Part shown: positions 17,968-27,926 of the stretch, piece after piece
Layout: each line of letters begins with the position of its first letter
Position numbering within the stretch: the stretch's first letter is position 1
Source of the DNA: Streptomyces sp. SW4
Lineage (GTDB): Bacteria; Actinomycetota; Actinomycetes; Streptomycetales; Streptomycetaceae
Direction: 5' to 3'
Length of the DNA stretch: 64,000 nucleotides
NCBI GenBank assembly: GCA_003248315.1
Contig: QKWM01000004.1
Location: 2,725,001 to 2,789,000 of the forward strand
Translations under genes and position numbers: made by a program
The notes under the pieces: model-generated
The model's database searches: none
The model's input: only the letters and a program-made list of their open reading frames with translations
Told to the model about the DNA's origin: nothing

Positions 17968-20900
17968 TCAGGGGCGCGGCGGGAGCCGGGGCCGGGAGCG
18001 GTCCGGGGCGTCGCGGTAGTCCGGCGGAGTGGCCGGCGGGTTGGTCTCCAGCAGCTCCAGCGCCAGCCGGACCGCCTCCTGCAGGACCGGATAGCGGCCC
18101 TCGGCCCAGTCCAGCGGGGTGCGCAGCACCGGCACGTCCGGCTCGACGCCCCGGTTCTCCACCGACCAGCCGTAGGCGTCGAACCAGGCCGCGTTCATCG
18201 GCACGGTGATCACCGTGCCGTCGCCGAGCCGGTGCCGGCCGGTCATGCCGACCACCCCGCCCCAGGTGCGCTGCCCGACCACCGGGCCCAGCTTCAGCAG
18301 CTTGAACGCCGCCGTGATCATGTCGCCGTCGGAGGAGGTCGCCTCGTCCGCGAGCGCCACCACCGGCCCGCGCGGCGCGTTCGAGGTGTACGACACCGGC
18401 TGCGCGTTGCGCGTGAGGTCCCAGCCCAGGATGGTCCGCGTCAGCTTCTCGATGACGAGTTCGCTGATGTGCCCGCCCGCGTTGCCGCGCACGTCCACGA
18501 TCAGCGCGGCCGGGAGACCTCCATGCGCAGGTCGCGGTTGAACTGCGCCCAGCCGGAGCCGCCCATGTCGGGGATGTGCAGATAGCCGCAGCGGCCGCCG
18601 CTCAACTCCCGTACCACCTCCCGGCGTTTGGCCACCCAGTCCTGGTAGCGCAGCGGCCGGTCGTCGACGAGCGGCACGACGGCGACCCGGCGGGCCGGGC
18701 CCTCGCCCTCGGCGGGCGCGAAGGTCAGCTCCACCGTCGTACCGCCCGCCCCCGCCAGCAGCGGATACGGTCCCGCCACGGGGTCCACCGGGCGGCCGTC
18801 GACGTGGGTCAGCACCGCGCCCTCGCGGATGCCGGTGCCCGCCAGCGGGGAGCGGGCCCGGGAGTCGGAGGAGTCACCGGGCAGGATGCGCCTGACGACC
18901 CACCGGCCGTCCCGGCGGACGAAGTTGGCGCCCAGCAGGCCCTGCCAGCGCTGGTAGTGGGCCGGTCCCTCGTTGCGGCGGGCGGGGGAGACGTAGGCGT
19001 GCGACGTGCCCAGCTCGCCGAGGACCTCGCGCAGCAGGTCGGCGAACTCGTCGGGAGAGGCGACCCGTTCGACCAGCGGCCGGTACTGCGCCAGCACGCC
19101 GTCCCAGTCGATGCCGCACATGTGCGGCTCCCAGAAGTAGTCCCGGATCAGCCGTCCGGCCTCCGCGTACGCCTGGCGCCACTCGGCGGCCGGGTCGGCC
19201 TGGTGCAGGATGCGGCGCAGGTCGATCCAGGTGGTCGAGTCGCTGTCACCGGCCTCCGTGGCGGGGACCGCCCGCAGGTCGCCCTCGTCCAGCAGGACCA
19301 GCCGTGTGCCGTCACCGCTGACCCGGAACCAGTCCAGGTGGTCGACGAGTTCGGACTTCTTGGCCTTGGCGAGGCTGAAGTGCTCCAGCGTGGGCCGCTC
19401 GCTGGGGTCGTTCGGGTTGGCGAAGGTCTCGCCGAGGGCGCCGGAGATCGGCCAGCGCAGCCACACCAGTCCGCCGCCGGCGACCGGGTGCAGCGCCGAG
19501 TACTTGGAGGCGGTCACCGGGAACGGCGTCACCCGGCTGGCCAGCCCCTCGGCCTCGACGGTCACCGCGCCGCCCTCGCCGGGCCCGTCCTCGACCGGGT
19601 CCAGGCCCCGGCGGCCGGGCGGCCCTCCGGGTTCAGCGCGAACGGGGACGGGGTCGCCGAGGACAACGGCACCAGGTAGGGGCGGCAGCCCAGCGGGAAG
19701 GACAGGTCGCCGGTGTGCACGTCGTACACCGGGTCGAAGCCGCGCCAGGACAGGAACGCCAGATAGCGGCCGTCCCGCGTGAAGACCGGGTTCTCGTCCT
19801 CGAAGCGGCCGTCGGTGACGTCCACGACGAAACGGTCGCTGATCCGGGCGATCTTGATCTCCCGCAGCGACCGTCCGATGCCGGGGTGCGACCAGGCCAG
19901 CCACCCGCCGTCCGGCGAGAACGCCAGGTCCCGCACCGGCCCGTTGATCGACCGGATCAGCTCGGTGACCCCCGCGTCCGCGTCCCCGTCGCTCCCGTCG
20001 GTTCCGCCGCCGCCCGTGCCGCCGTGGTCGTCCTCGTCCCCTCCGCCCTCCCGGCCGCTGCTCCCCAGGGCCTCCTCGGACACGTCGAGCAGCAGCAGCC
20101 GTCCGTCGTGCGAGGCGACGGCCAGCCGCTCGCCCTCGGGGTCGGAGACCAGCTCCAGCACCCGGCCCAGCCGCCCCGACGCGAGCCGCCGCGGCTCCCG
20201 CCCGCCCGTGGCCCGCGGCAGGTAGGCGATCTCGACGGCGTCCTCGCCGTCGGCGTCGGTGACGTAGGCGACCCGTCCGCTGGCCCCGAGCATCTCCGGC
20301 AGCCGCACCCGCACGCCGGGGGTGTCGGACAGGGTGCGCGCCGGGCCGTCGCGGTGGGTGAGCCAGTACAGGCTGCCGCGCACCACGACGGCGCTCGCGC
20401 GGCCCGTCTCGTCCACGGAGAGGCCGCCCACGTTCTGCGCGGCGGGCACCTGGTAGGGGCGCCGGCCGGCGCGGGGGCCGCTCAGCCGCACGTCGAGCCG
20501 GCGCGGCCGGGAGTCGGGGGCGAGGTCGTCGACGATCCACAGATCGCCGGCGCACTGGTAGACCACCCGGGTTCCGTCGCTCGCCGCGTGCCGGGCGTAG
20601 AAGGAGTCGTGGTCGGTGTGGCGGCGCAGGTCGGAGCCGTCCCGGGCGCAGGAGTAGAGGTTGCCGACGCCCTCGTGGTCGGAGAGGAAGGCGATCCGGC
20701 CGCCGACGAACATCGGGCAGGCCAGATGCCCGTCGAGGTCGGCGAGCAGCCGCTGCCCGTGCAGCCAGAGCCTGCCCGTCGCACCGCCCCGGTAGCGCTT
20801 CCAGGAGGCGGGCTCGTGCGGCGGCGTGCCGGTCAGCAGCAGGCTCCTGCGCTCCCCGTCGACGTCGGCGACCTGGATGTCGGAGACCGGCCCCCAGGGC

Positions 20901-21315
20901 AGCTTGCGGCCCGGGTCCCCGGCCGGGTCGATCTTGTAGGCCCAGGTCAGGTGGGAGAACGGCTCGTCGTGGGAGGAGACGGCGAGAACGGCGGCCCCGG
21001 TGTCCCCGTCGGGGGAGCCCAGCCGCACACACGGGCGTCGAGGCTGCCCCAGTGGCTGAGCTGGCGGCCCGGCCCGCCGTCCACCGGCACCACGTACACC
21101 TCCGGCACCAGGGTGCGCCAGCTGCTGTACGCGATGTGCCGGCCGTCGGGCGAGAACCGGGGGTGGCCGATCTTGGTGCGGTCCACGGTGAGCCGCCAGG
21201 CGCGGCCCGGTTCGTCGCGCCCGTCGAGCGGGGCGAGCCAGAGGTCGTCCTCGGCGACGAAGCACAGCAGGTCGGCGTGGAGGTGCGGAAAGCGCAGATA
21301 GCTCACCCTCCCCAT
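17968..21315 (-). CDS. tricorn protease homologue (S41), three contractions
   Basis: Large cytoplasmic peptidase, about 1116 residues, that trims oligopeptides released by proteasome or other proteases. N-terminal half: two beta-propellers with repeated WD-like strands (FPHLHADLLCFVAEDDLW, RIAFLSDHEGVGNLYS, DLAFSPDGGWLAWS). Then a PDZ-like segment (GTGIREGAVLTHVDGRPV) and the S41 catalytic core. By analogy with Thermoplasma tricorn, Ser-His lie in GTSHAYVSP, the nucleophile Ser in ATSSDGDM and the Glu in NRGVEPD; all are present. Single bases are missing at 18510-18511, 19606-19609 and 21018-21020. ATG 21315 is just before GRVSYLRFPH. Confidence 0.92.
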
Positions 21316-21412
21316 GCTTTTCCGGGGGCTGGGCGCCAGCAACTCGTGACGAGCGCTCCCCGGAGCCCCGGCGCGCCTTTACGCCGCCCTCACCACCGTG
21401 ACCCAGAACACG

Positions 21413-21475
21413 AACGAAACCGTTTCGTTTCGTTTGGCGGGTGGGATACCTTGGACGTGTACGAAACCGTATCGT
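21413..21475. promoter_or_regulatory. two TetR operator dyads upstream of the tetR-MMPL pair
   Basis: ACGAAACCGTTTCGT at 21414-21428 (perfect, extends to 17 bp AACGAAAC-C-GTTTCGTT at 21413-21429) and ACGAAACCGTATCGT at 21461-21475. Centres are 47 bp apart, between the divergent tricorn and tetR genes. The length and symmetry are typical of TetR sites. Confidence 0.75.
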
Positions 21476-21496
21476 TCGGAGTGGAGGTGACCGGAG

Positions 21497-22096
21497 ATGG
21501 CCGAGACCCCGGTGTCCCGTCGCAGCCGGCTCACGCCCGAGCGCGAGGCCGAGCTGTACGGCGCCGTGCTCGACCTGCTCCGCGAGGTCGGCTACGACGC
21601 CCTGACCATGGACGCCGTCGCCGCCCGCACCCGCTCCAGCAAGGCCACCCTCTACCGCCAGTGGGGCGGCAAGGCCGAGCTGGTCGTGACGGCGATCCGG
21701 CACAACAAGCCGGTCGAGATCGACGCGATCGACACCGGCTCCCTCCGCGGTGACCTGCACGCCCTGGTCGACCGCGAGGACGACTGCACCATGGCGCAGA
21801 ACTCCGCGCTGATGCGGGGCGTGGCCATGGCGCTCCACCAGAACCCGGACCTGCGCCAGGCCTTCCGGGAACAACTGATCGAACCGGAGATGGAAGAGTT
21901 CCGGTGCCTGCTGCAGCGCGCCGTGGACCGGGGCGAGCTGCGGGCCGACTGCCCGGCACTGGACTTCATGCTGCCGATGCTGGTCGGCGGGTTCGCCACC
22001 CGCACCCTGCTGGACGACCAGCCGCCGACCCGCGCCTACCTCACCTCGTACATCGACGCCGTGGTCCTCCCCGCCCTCGGCGTGCCCACCCGCTGA
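21497..22096 (+). CDS. TetR/AcrR family regulator
   Basis: 199-residue repressor. HTH in the first 60 residues (ALTMDAVAARTRSSKATLYRQW), then a helical ligand domain ending LLDDQPPTRAYLTSYIDAVV. GGAGGTGACCGGAG precedes ATG 21497. It lies 128 bp upstream of an MMPL exporter in the same direction, and two strong dyads lie just upstream, so autoregulation and control of the exporter are likely. The ligand is unknown. Confidence 0.93.
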   Translation: MAETPVSRRSRLTPEREAELYGAVLDLLREVGYDALTMDAVAARTRSSKATLYRQWGGKAELVVTAIRHNKPVEIDAIDTGSLRGDLHALVDREDDCTMAQNSALMRGVAMALHQNPDLRQAFREQLIEPEMEEFRCLLQRAVDRGELRADCPALDFMLPMLVGGFATRTLLDDQPPTRAYLTSYIDAVVLPALGVPTR

Positions 22097-22144
22097 CACC
22101 TCCCCGCGCAAGCCCGCCCTGACGTCACCTCCCCGCTCGCCCCG

Positions 22145-22193
22145 AGGGCAGGGGAGGGGCCGCCGACGTCGTCGGGCTGATCCCCCCTGCCCT
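22145..22193 (+). promoter_or_regulatory. stem-loop between tetR and the MMPL gene
   Basis: 10-bp stem (AGGGCAGGGG 22145-22154 with CCCCTGCCCT 22184-22193) around a 29-nt loop, 31 nt before the MMPL start. It may be an attenuator or mRNA-stability element. Confidence 0.4.
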
Positions 22194-22224
22194 GAAGAAC
22201 ACGACTGACCGGGAGTACGCCTCC

Positions 22225-24438
22225 GTGGCCACGTTCCTCTACAAACTCGGCCGGCTCGCCTTCCGGCGACGCCACCTCGTCGCCCTGATATGGGTGGCGC
22301 TGCTCGCCCTCGCCGGTGTTGGCGCGGCCGGCGCGCCGCCCGCCGGGTCCACCTCCTTCTCCATCCCCGGCACCGAGGCCCAGAAGGCCTTCGACCTGCT
22401 GGAGCAGCGCTTCCCCGGCGCCGGCGCCGACGGGGCGACCGCGCGGGTCGTCTTCCAGGCCCCGGACGGCGAGAAGATGACGGACGCCGGTAACAAGGCG
22501 GCCGTCGACAAGACCGTCCGGGAGCTGGCCGACGGCTCCGAGGTCGCCTCCGTCGCCGACCCCTACACCGCCCGGGCGGTCAGCCGGGACGGCACCATCG
22601 CCTACGCCTCGGTCCGCTACGAGGTCCCCGGCATGGAACTGGAGCAGTCCAGCAAGGACGCCCTGGAGGACGCCGCCGAGCACGCGCGGGAGTCCGGACT
22701 GACCGTCGAGATCGGCGGTGACGCGCTCCAGGCGGTGCCGCACACCGGTGCCACCGAGGTCATCGGCATCGCGATCGCCGCGGTCGTCCTCGTCATCACC
22801 TTCGGCTCCCTGGTCGCGGCGGGCCTGCCGCTGCTGACCGCGCTGATCGGCGTCGGCATCGGCGTCTCGGCCATCACGGCCCTGGCGAGCGTGCTGGACC
22901 TCGGGTCGACCACCTCCATCCTCGCGATGATGATCGGCCTCGCCGTCGGCATCGACTACGCCCTGTTCATCGTCTCCCGCTACCGCGCGGAACTCGCCGA
23001 GGGCCGCGAGCGGGAGGAGGCCGCGGGCCGGGCGGTCGGCACCGCGGGCTCCGCGGTGGTCTTCGCCGGCCTGACCGTGGTCATCGCCCTGGTGGGCCTG
23101 GCCGTCGTCAACATCCCGATGCTCACCAAGATGGGCGTCGCGGCGGCGGGCACGGTCGCCATCGCGGTCGTCATCGCCCTGACGCTGATCCCGGCGCTGC
23201 TCGGCTACGCCGGCCGCAGGGTGCGGCCGGCGGGCGAGAAGAGCAGGCTGCTGGGCGGCGGCCGGGCCTCCGGCCGGGGCGACGCGCCGGCCCGGGCCAA
23301 CCTCGGCACCCGGTGGGCGAGCTTCGTCGTCCGGCGCCCGGTCGCGGTCCTGCTGCTCGGCGTCGTCGGCCTCGGCGCGGCCGCGATCCCCGCCGCGGAC
23401 CTCGAACTCGGCCTGCCCGACGACGGCTCCCAGCCGACGTCCACCACTCAGCGCCGCGCCTACGACCTGCTCTCCGAGGGCTTCGGCCCGGGCTTCAACG
23501 GGCCGCTCATGGTGGTCACCGACGCCGAGGGAAGCGACGACCCCGAGGCCGCGTTCGCCGCCGTCACCGGCGAACTCCAGGAACTGAAGGGCGTGGTGGC
23601 GGTGACACCGCCGCAGCCCAACAAGGCCGGCGACACGGCGATGATCACCGTCGTCCCGGACTCCAAGCCGTCCTCCGTCGAGACCGAGGACCTGGTGCAC
23701 GCCATCCGCGACGCGGGCGGCGGCATCCGCTCCGAAACCGGCGCGGAGGTCCTGGTCACCGGCTCCACGGCGATGAACATCGACGTGAGCCAGAAGCTGA
23801 ACGACGCGCTGCTGCCGTACCTGGTGCTCGTGGTCGGGCTGGCGTTCCTGCTGCTGATCGTGGTGTTCCGCTCGATCCTGGTCCCGCTGAAGGCGGCCCT
23901 CGGCTTCCTGCTGAGCGTGCTCGCCGCGCTGGGCGCCGTCGTGGCGGTCTTCCAGTGGGGCTGGCTGTCCGGCCTGCTGGGCGTCGAGGAGACCGGCCCG
24001 GTCATGTCGATGATGCCGATCTTCATGGTGGGCGTGGTCTTCGGCCTGGCGATGGACTACGAGGTCTTCCTCGTGACCCGGATGCGGGAGGCGTACGTCC
24101 ACGGCGAGAAGCCCGCCCAGGCGGTGGTGACCGGTTTCCGGCACGGCGCCCGGGTGGTCACGGCCGCCGCGGTCATCATGATGGCGGTCTTCGCGGGCTT
24201 CATCGGCTCCAGCGAGTCCATGGTCAAGATGATCGGCTTCGGCCTGGCGGTCGCCGTCCTCTTCGACGCGTTCGTCGTCCGCATGGCGATCGTCCCGGCC
24301 GTCCTCGCCCTGCTCGGCAAGCGGGCCTGGTGGCTGCCGGGGTGGCTGGAGCGCGTCCTGCCCGACGTGGACGTCGAGGGCGAGGGCCTGCGGGCCCGGG
24401 ACGAGCCCGACGGGCAGCGGGAGCCGGCGCGCGTGTGA
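22225..24438 (+). CDS. MMPL family (RND-type) transporter
   Basis: 737-residue inner-membrane exporter driven by proton motive force; members export lipids, siderophores or drugs. One N-terminal helix, a ~150-residue extracytoplasmic domain, six helices, a second extracytoplasmic domain and six more helices. The two MMPL signatures are visible: GLAVGIDYALFIVSRYR (~residue 240) and VFGLAMDYEVFLVTRMREAY (~residue 610), with the proton-relay Asp-Tyr pairs. GTG start with GGGAG 10 nt upstream. Frame intact. Probably controlled by the TetR gene upstream. Confidence 0.95.
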   Translation: MATFLYKLGRLAFRRRHLVALIWVALLALAGVGAAGAPPAGSTSFSIPGTEAQKAFDLLEQRFPGAGADGATARVVFQAPDGEKMTDAGNKAAVDKTVRELADGSEVASVADPYTARAVSRDGTIAYASVRYEVPGMELEQSSKDALEDAAEHARESGLTVEIGGDALQAVPHTGATEVIGIAIAAVVLVITFGSLVAAGLPLLTALIGVGIGVSAITALASVLDLGSTTSILAMMIGLAVGIDYALFIVSRYRAELAEGREREEAAGRAVGTAGSAVVFAGLTVVIALVGLAVVNIPMLTKMGVAAAGTVAIAVVIALTLIPALLGYAGRRVRPAGEKSRLLGGGRASGRGDAPARANLGTRWASFVVRRPVAVLLLGVVGLGAAAIPAADLELGLPDDGSQPTSTTQRRAYDLLSEGFGPGFNGPLMVVTDAEGSDDPEAAFAAVTGELQELKGVVAVTPPQPNKAGDTAMITVVPDSKPSSVETEDLVHAIRDAGGGIRSETGAEVLVTGSTAMNIDVSQKLNDALLPYLVLVVGLAFLLLIVVFRSILVPLKAALGFLLSVLAALGAVVAVFQWGWLSGLLGVEETGPVMSMMPIFMVGVVFGLAMDYEVFLVTRMREAYVHGEKPAQAVVTGFRHGARVVTAAAVIMMAVFAGFIGSSESMVKMIGFGLAVAVLFDAFVVRMAIVPAVLALLGKRAWWLPGWLERVLPDVDVEGEGLRARDEPDGQREPARV

Positions 24439-24458
24439 CGCGCCGCTCCCGGAGGGCC

Positions 24459-24501
24459 GGCCGGTGAGGGACCCGTGGGGACGGGGAGGCCCTCACCGGC
24501 C
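24459..24501. terminator. terminator between convergent MMPL and oxidoreductase genes
   Basis: 12-bp perfect stem GGCCGGTGAGGG (24459-24470) with CCCTCACCGGCC (24490-24501), 19-nt loop; 20 nt after the MMPL stop. Confidence 0.75.
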
Positions 24502-24508
24502 CCTGCCC

Positions 24509-25382
24509 TCAGGCCGGGTTGCGGATGCTCTCGAAGATGCGGGCGAAGCCCTCCTGCCCGTGCCCGGCGTCGATCTGGCGCCGGATGAGGTCCTGGACCA
24601 TGGCGACCGCCTGCGTGCCGACGCCCTGGTCGGCGCTGGCGGCCAGGATGTCGTCGAGGCTGGAGAACTCCAGGCTCTGCTGGCCCGGGACCGTGTAGTC
24701 CCGCCGTCGATGACGGTGGCGTACCCCTCCAGCTCGCCGGTCATCGCCGTCAGCCAGGGCGCGGCCATGGCGGCGAAGTCGCGCGCCGGGACCCCGGCCG
24801 GCGCCACCATGGCCGCGCCGTGCATGAAGCCGGCGAACATGACGTACATGCTCGCGAGCAGGGCGAGGTCGTACAGGGAGGCCAGCCCGGCGTCCTCGCC
24901 GAAGTAGGTGCCGGCGCCCCACAGTTCCAGCAGCGGCCGGTACTCCTCGAAGACCTCGGCCGACCCGCTGTAGAGGATCGACGAGCCCGGCCGGCCGATC
25001 ATGGACGGTACGGCCATGATGCCGCCGTCCAGATAGGCGATCCCGGCACCGGCCGCCCACTGCGCCAGTTCCCGCGACTGGGCCGGCGACGTCGTGGTGA
25101 GGTTGACCAGCGCCCGCCCGGCCAGGTCGCCGGCGAGCGGATCGAGCACCTCGTGGACCGAGGCGTGGTCCAGCAGGACCGCGACCACCACCCGGCCGGC
25201 CCGTACCGCCTCCGCCGCCGTGGCGGCGGCCTCGGCGCCCTGCGCCACCAGGGCGTCCGACTTCCCCGGCGTGCGGTTCCAGACCGTCGTGCTGTGCCCC
25301 GCCGCCACCAGCGCCGCGGCGAGGGCGCTGCCCATCGCCCGAGCCCGAGCACGCTGACCCGGACGTCCTTGTCGGCTGTCAT
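24509..25382 (-). CDS. NAD(P)-dependent oxidoreductase (6-phosphogluconate/imine reductase-like), two contractions
   Basis: About 291 residues, beta-hydroxyacid dehydrogenase/imine-reductase superfamily. N-terminal Rossmann motif VSVLGLGAMGSALAAALVAAG, then STTVWNRTPGKSD, the LVNLTTTSPAQSRELA segment (family motif with Thr-Ser), YLDGGIMAVPSMIG and a helical C-terminal dimerisation domain. One G is missing at 24700-24702 (expected V-I-D-G-G-D-Y-T) and one at 25338-25340 (G-L-G-A-M-G). ATG 25382 follows AGAAGGG. Divergent from the HxlR gene, its likely regulator. Confidence 0.88.
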
Positions 25383-25460
25383 GTCCCGAAACCCTTCTCG
25401 TCTGCGTCACTTCGTCCCTGGGACCGATCCTCGCCGCTGCCGGTACCGTTGACCAGTACG

Positions 25461-25496
25461 GACTAATTAGTCAGGTACTCACCTTCTGGTAAGTAC
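25461..25496. promoter_or_regulatory. HxlR operator region
   Basis: Between divergent oxidoreductase and HxlR genes: perfect palindrome GACTAATTAGTC (25461-25472), then a 22-bp inverted repeat GTACTcACC-TTCT-GGTaAGTAC (25475-25496, one mismatch). The GTACT...AGTAC spacing resembles known HxlR sites. A TTGACC at 25449-25454 may be a -35. Confidence 0.65.
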
Positions 25497-25519
25497 CCCG
25501 AGTCAGCGCGGAGGAGCGG

Positions 25520-25969
25520 ATGCCCGGACCGGCACGCCGTGGGCCCTACTTCTGTGGCGTCGACGCCGCCATGGACGTGCTCGCAGGCAAGTGGAAGTCG
25601 CTGATCCTGTGGGAGCTGGACCAGTACGGCACCCGCCGCTTCGCCGAGCTGCGGCGCGGGCTGCCGGGCGTCAGCGAGAAGATGCTCGTCCAGCACCTGA
25701 GGGAGATGGAGGAGGACGGGCTCGTCCACCGGGAGGTGTACCGGGAGGTGCCGCCCAAGGTCGAGTACTCCCTGACCGAGCACGGCGCCTCGCTCAACGC
25801 CGCCCTGGCCGCCCTCGGCGAATGGGGGACCGAGCGGATGCGGCGGATCGGCGCCGAGAAGATCACCGTCGAGACCCCGCGCCGGCGCGCCGCTAGCGCC
25901 CGGCGGGGCCGCCCGGACCGGCCCGCTCAGCCGAGAACCCGGTCGCGTGGTGTCTGCACGGACCGCTAG
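25520..25969 (+). CDS. HxlR family transcriptional regulator
   Basis: 149 residues. The HxlR winged-helix domain is complete: C-G-V-D at the start (single Cys near residue 12), AAMDVLAGKWKSLILWEL, RFAELRRGLPGVSEKMLVQHLREMEEDGLV, and VEYSLTEHGASL. The Cys-x-x-D motif before the HTH is the redox/aldehyde-sensing cysteine of some members. Basic, disordered C-tail. Adjacent dyads suggest control of the divergent oxidoreductase and itself. Its stop TAG is part of the -10 of the next gene. Confidence 0.93.
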   Translation: MPGPARRGPYFCGVDAAMDVLAGKWKSLILWELDQYGTRRFAELRRGLPGVSEKMLVQHLREMEEDGLVHREVYREVPPKVEYSLTEHGASLNAALAALGEWGTERMRRIGAEKITVETPRRRAASARRGRPDRPAQPRTRSRGVCTDR

Positions 25970-25972
25970 CGT
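25967..25972 (+). promoter_or_regulatory. -10 hexamer of the YbaK-type gene, leaderless layout
   Basis: TAGCGT overlaps the HxlR stop codon and ends 7 bp before ATG 25980. Confidence 0.6.
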
Positions 25973-25979
25973 GCCCGTC

Positions 25980-26534
25980 ATGACCACCACCGACAGCACC
26001 GACAACACCGAGAGCACTGACAACGCGGGTGGCAGCGGCGGCAGCGGCGGCACCGGGGCGCACCCCCGCTTCGCCGAGGCCCTGCGCGAGCTGGGGCTCG
26101 GCGAACTCAGCACGCGGATCCGGCGGTTCCCGGAGGCCACCCGTACCGCCGCCGAGGCCGCCGCCGCGATCGGCTGCGAGCTGAGCCAGATCTGCAAGTC
26201 GCTGATCTTCGCCGCCGACGGCGTACCCGTGCTGGTCCTCATGGACGGCGCCTCCCGCGTCGACGTCGAGCGCGTGCGGCGGGAACTGGGCGCCGGGGAG
26301 GTCACCCGCGCCGACGCCGCGGTCGTGCGGGAGACGACCGGGTACGCCATCGGCGGCGTGCCGCCCTTCGGGCACCGCACGGCCACCCGTGTGCTCGCCG
26401 ACCGTTCCCTCCTGGCGCACGACGTCGTCTGGGCCGCCGCCGGGACGCCGTACACCGTCTTCCCGATCGCGCCGAAGGACCTCGTCGCCCACGCCGGAGC
26501 CGCCCTGGTGGACGTGCGCGAGCACTCCTCGTGA
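25980..26534 (+). CDS. YbaK/EbsC-type aminoacyl-tRNA deacylase
   Basis: 184 residues; an editing-domain protein that hydrolyses mischarged aminoacyl-tRNA (Cys- or Ala-tRNAPro type). After a disordered Thr/Ser/Asp/Gly-rich 27-residue N-tail, the YbaK fold shows CELSQICKSLIFAADGVPVLVLM with the catalytic Lys, then GYAIGGVPPFGH, the conserved G-x-x-P loop, and FPIAPKDLV. Followed by a permease with a 4-nt overlap. Confidence 0.92.
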   Translation: MTTTDSTDNTESTDNAGGSGGSGGTGAHPRFAEALRELGLGELSTRIRRFPEATRTAAEAAAAIGCELSQICKSLIFAADGVPVLVLMDGASRVDVERVRRELGAGEVTRADAAVVRETTGYAIGGVPPFGHRTATRVLADRSLLAHDVVWAAAGTPYTVFPIAPKDLVAHAGAALVDVREHSS

Positions 26535-27375
26535 CGCCGCTGGTCACCGCCGCGGTCCTGCTCGCGGCGGTCACCCACGCCGGCTGGAACGCCATCGCCC
26601 ACCGCATCACCGACAAGCTGACCGGGTTCGCGCTGATCTCCGGCGGCGGAGTGCTGATCGGCCTGGCGCTGGTGCCGTTCGCCGCCGTCCCCGCGGCGCC
26701 GGCCTGGCCCTACCTGCTCACCTCCGCCGCCGTCCACATCGCGTACTACGCGCTGCTCATGCGGTCCTTCCGGCTCGGTGACTTCGGCCAGGCCTACCCC
26801 ATCGCCCGCGGGTCCGCGCCGCTGCTGGTCACCGTGTTCGCGGCCGTCTTCGCCCACGAGATCCCCGACCGCTGGGCCACCGCGGGCATCCTGCTGGCCT
26901 GCGCCGGCCTGACCGGCGTCGCCCTGTGGGGGCTGCGCGGGCGCCGGCCCGACTGGGCGGCGATCGGCGCGGCGCTCGCCACGGGCGTGACCATAGCCGC
27001 GTACACCGTCATCGACGGGCTGGGCGTGCGCGCGTCGGGCTCGCCGCTGGGCTACATCGCCTGGCTGATGGCCGTACAGGGCACGGTGCTCCCCCTCTGC
27101 TTCCTGTACCGGCACCGGGCCGGGGCCTGGGCGCTGCTGCGGCCGCACGCCCGGATCGGCCTCCTCGGCGCGGCGCTGTCCGTCACCGCCTACGCCCTCG
27201 TCCTGTGGGCGCAGACCCGCGCCCCGCTGGCGCCGGTCGCCGCCCTGCGGGAGTCCTCGATCCTCGTCGGCGCCGCGATCGGGGCGCTGTTCTTCAAGGA
27301 GCGGTTCGGCGCGCCCGGATCCTGGCGGCGGGCCTCCTGGTCGTCGGCATCGGGCTGATGCTGCACACCGGCTGA
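26531..27375 (+). CDS. EamA/DMT family permease, one contraction
   Basis: Drug/metabolite transporter-type membrane protein, about 281 residues with ten hydrophobic helices in two EamA halves (first GWNAIAHRITDKL..., second TIAAYTVIDGLGVR). The loop GSPLGYIAW and the end helix ILAAGLLVVGIGLMLHTG are typical. GTG 26531 overlaps the upstream stop (GTGA), so translation is coupled. One C is missing at 27314-27316, shifting only the last ~20 residues. Substrate unknown. Confidence 0.9.
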
Positions 27376-27490
27376 CGCCGGCGCGAGGGCGGCGGCCCGG
27401 CCCCGCCCGGACCGGGACCGCGGTGCGGGGCGCGTGCGTGCGGCGCCGGCGAGGAGCACCCTGGAAGCAACGGTCGTGGAGGTGATCGTC

Positions 27491-27766
27491 ATGATGCACA
27501 CCGCTGTGGGATGGCATGTCGAGCTGGAGTTCATGGAGGACGACCAGCACACCAAAGCGGCGGCGATGGTGCGCCTGCCCGACGGCACCGAGGTACGGGC
27601 CCACGGGCACGCCAGCCGCCACCACTCCGACCCGAACCAGCCGCGGGTCGGCGAGGAGATCGCCGGTGCGCGGGCGCTGAACGAGCTGGCGATGCAGCTG
27701 CTCACCAAGGCGCACGGAGAGATCGACGAGGCGTCGGGGCGGATCTCCCACCCCATCCACGTCTGA
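27491..27766 (+). CDS. DUF1876 domain protein
   Basis: 91 residues, common in actinomycetes, of unknown function with a small dsRBD-like alpha/beta fold. Visible: WHVELEFMEDDQHTKAAAMV, RAHGHASRHHSDPNQPRVGEEIAGARAL. GGAGG 9 nt before ATG 27491 fixes the start (a second ATG follows directly). Stands alone. Confidence 0.88.
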   Translation: MMHTAVGWHVELEFMEDDQHTKAAAMVRLPDGTEVRAHGHASRHHSDPNQPRVGEEIAGARALNELAMQLLTKAHGEIDEASGRISHPIHV

Positions 27767-27884
27767 TCCGCGCGCTCCCGTCCGCGCCCTCGCCGCGCCC
27801 CGCCGTTCCCGGTCCGCGCCGGACGGGTGAACGGCGGGCGCACATCCGAACAGGTTGAGCCGGCCGCGCCGCCCCGCCCGCTAG

Positions 27885-27910
27885 GAAGATCACCGACATC
27901 GGCGATCTTC
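27885..27910. promoter_or_regulatory. 26-bp inverted repeat upstream of the secreted DUF2599 gene
   Basis: Arms GAAGATC (27885-27891) and GATCTTC (27904-27910) with an inner CCGA-CA-TCGG dyad; 11 of 13 positions pair. Ends 16 bp before the start codon, overlapping the expected leader: operator or RNA hairpin. Confidence 0.6.
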
Positions 27911-27926
27911 GAGAAGGGCGGTACGG

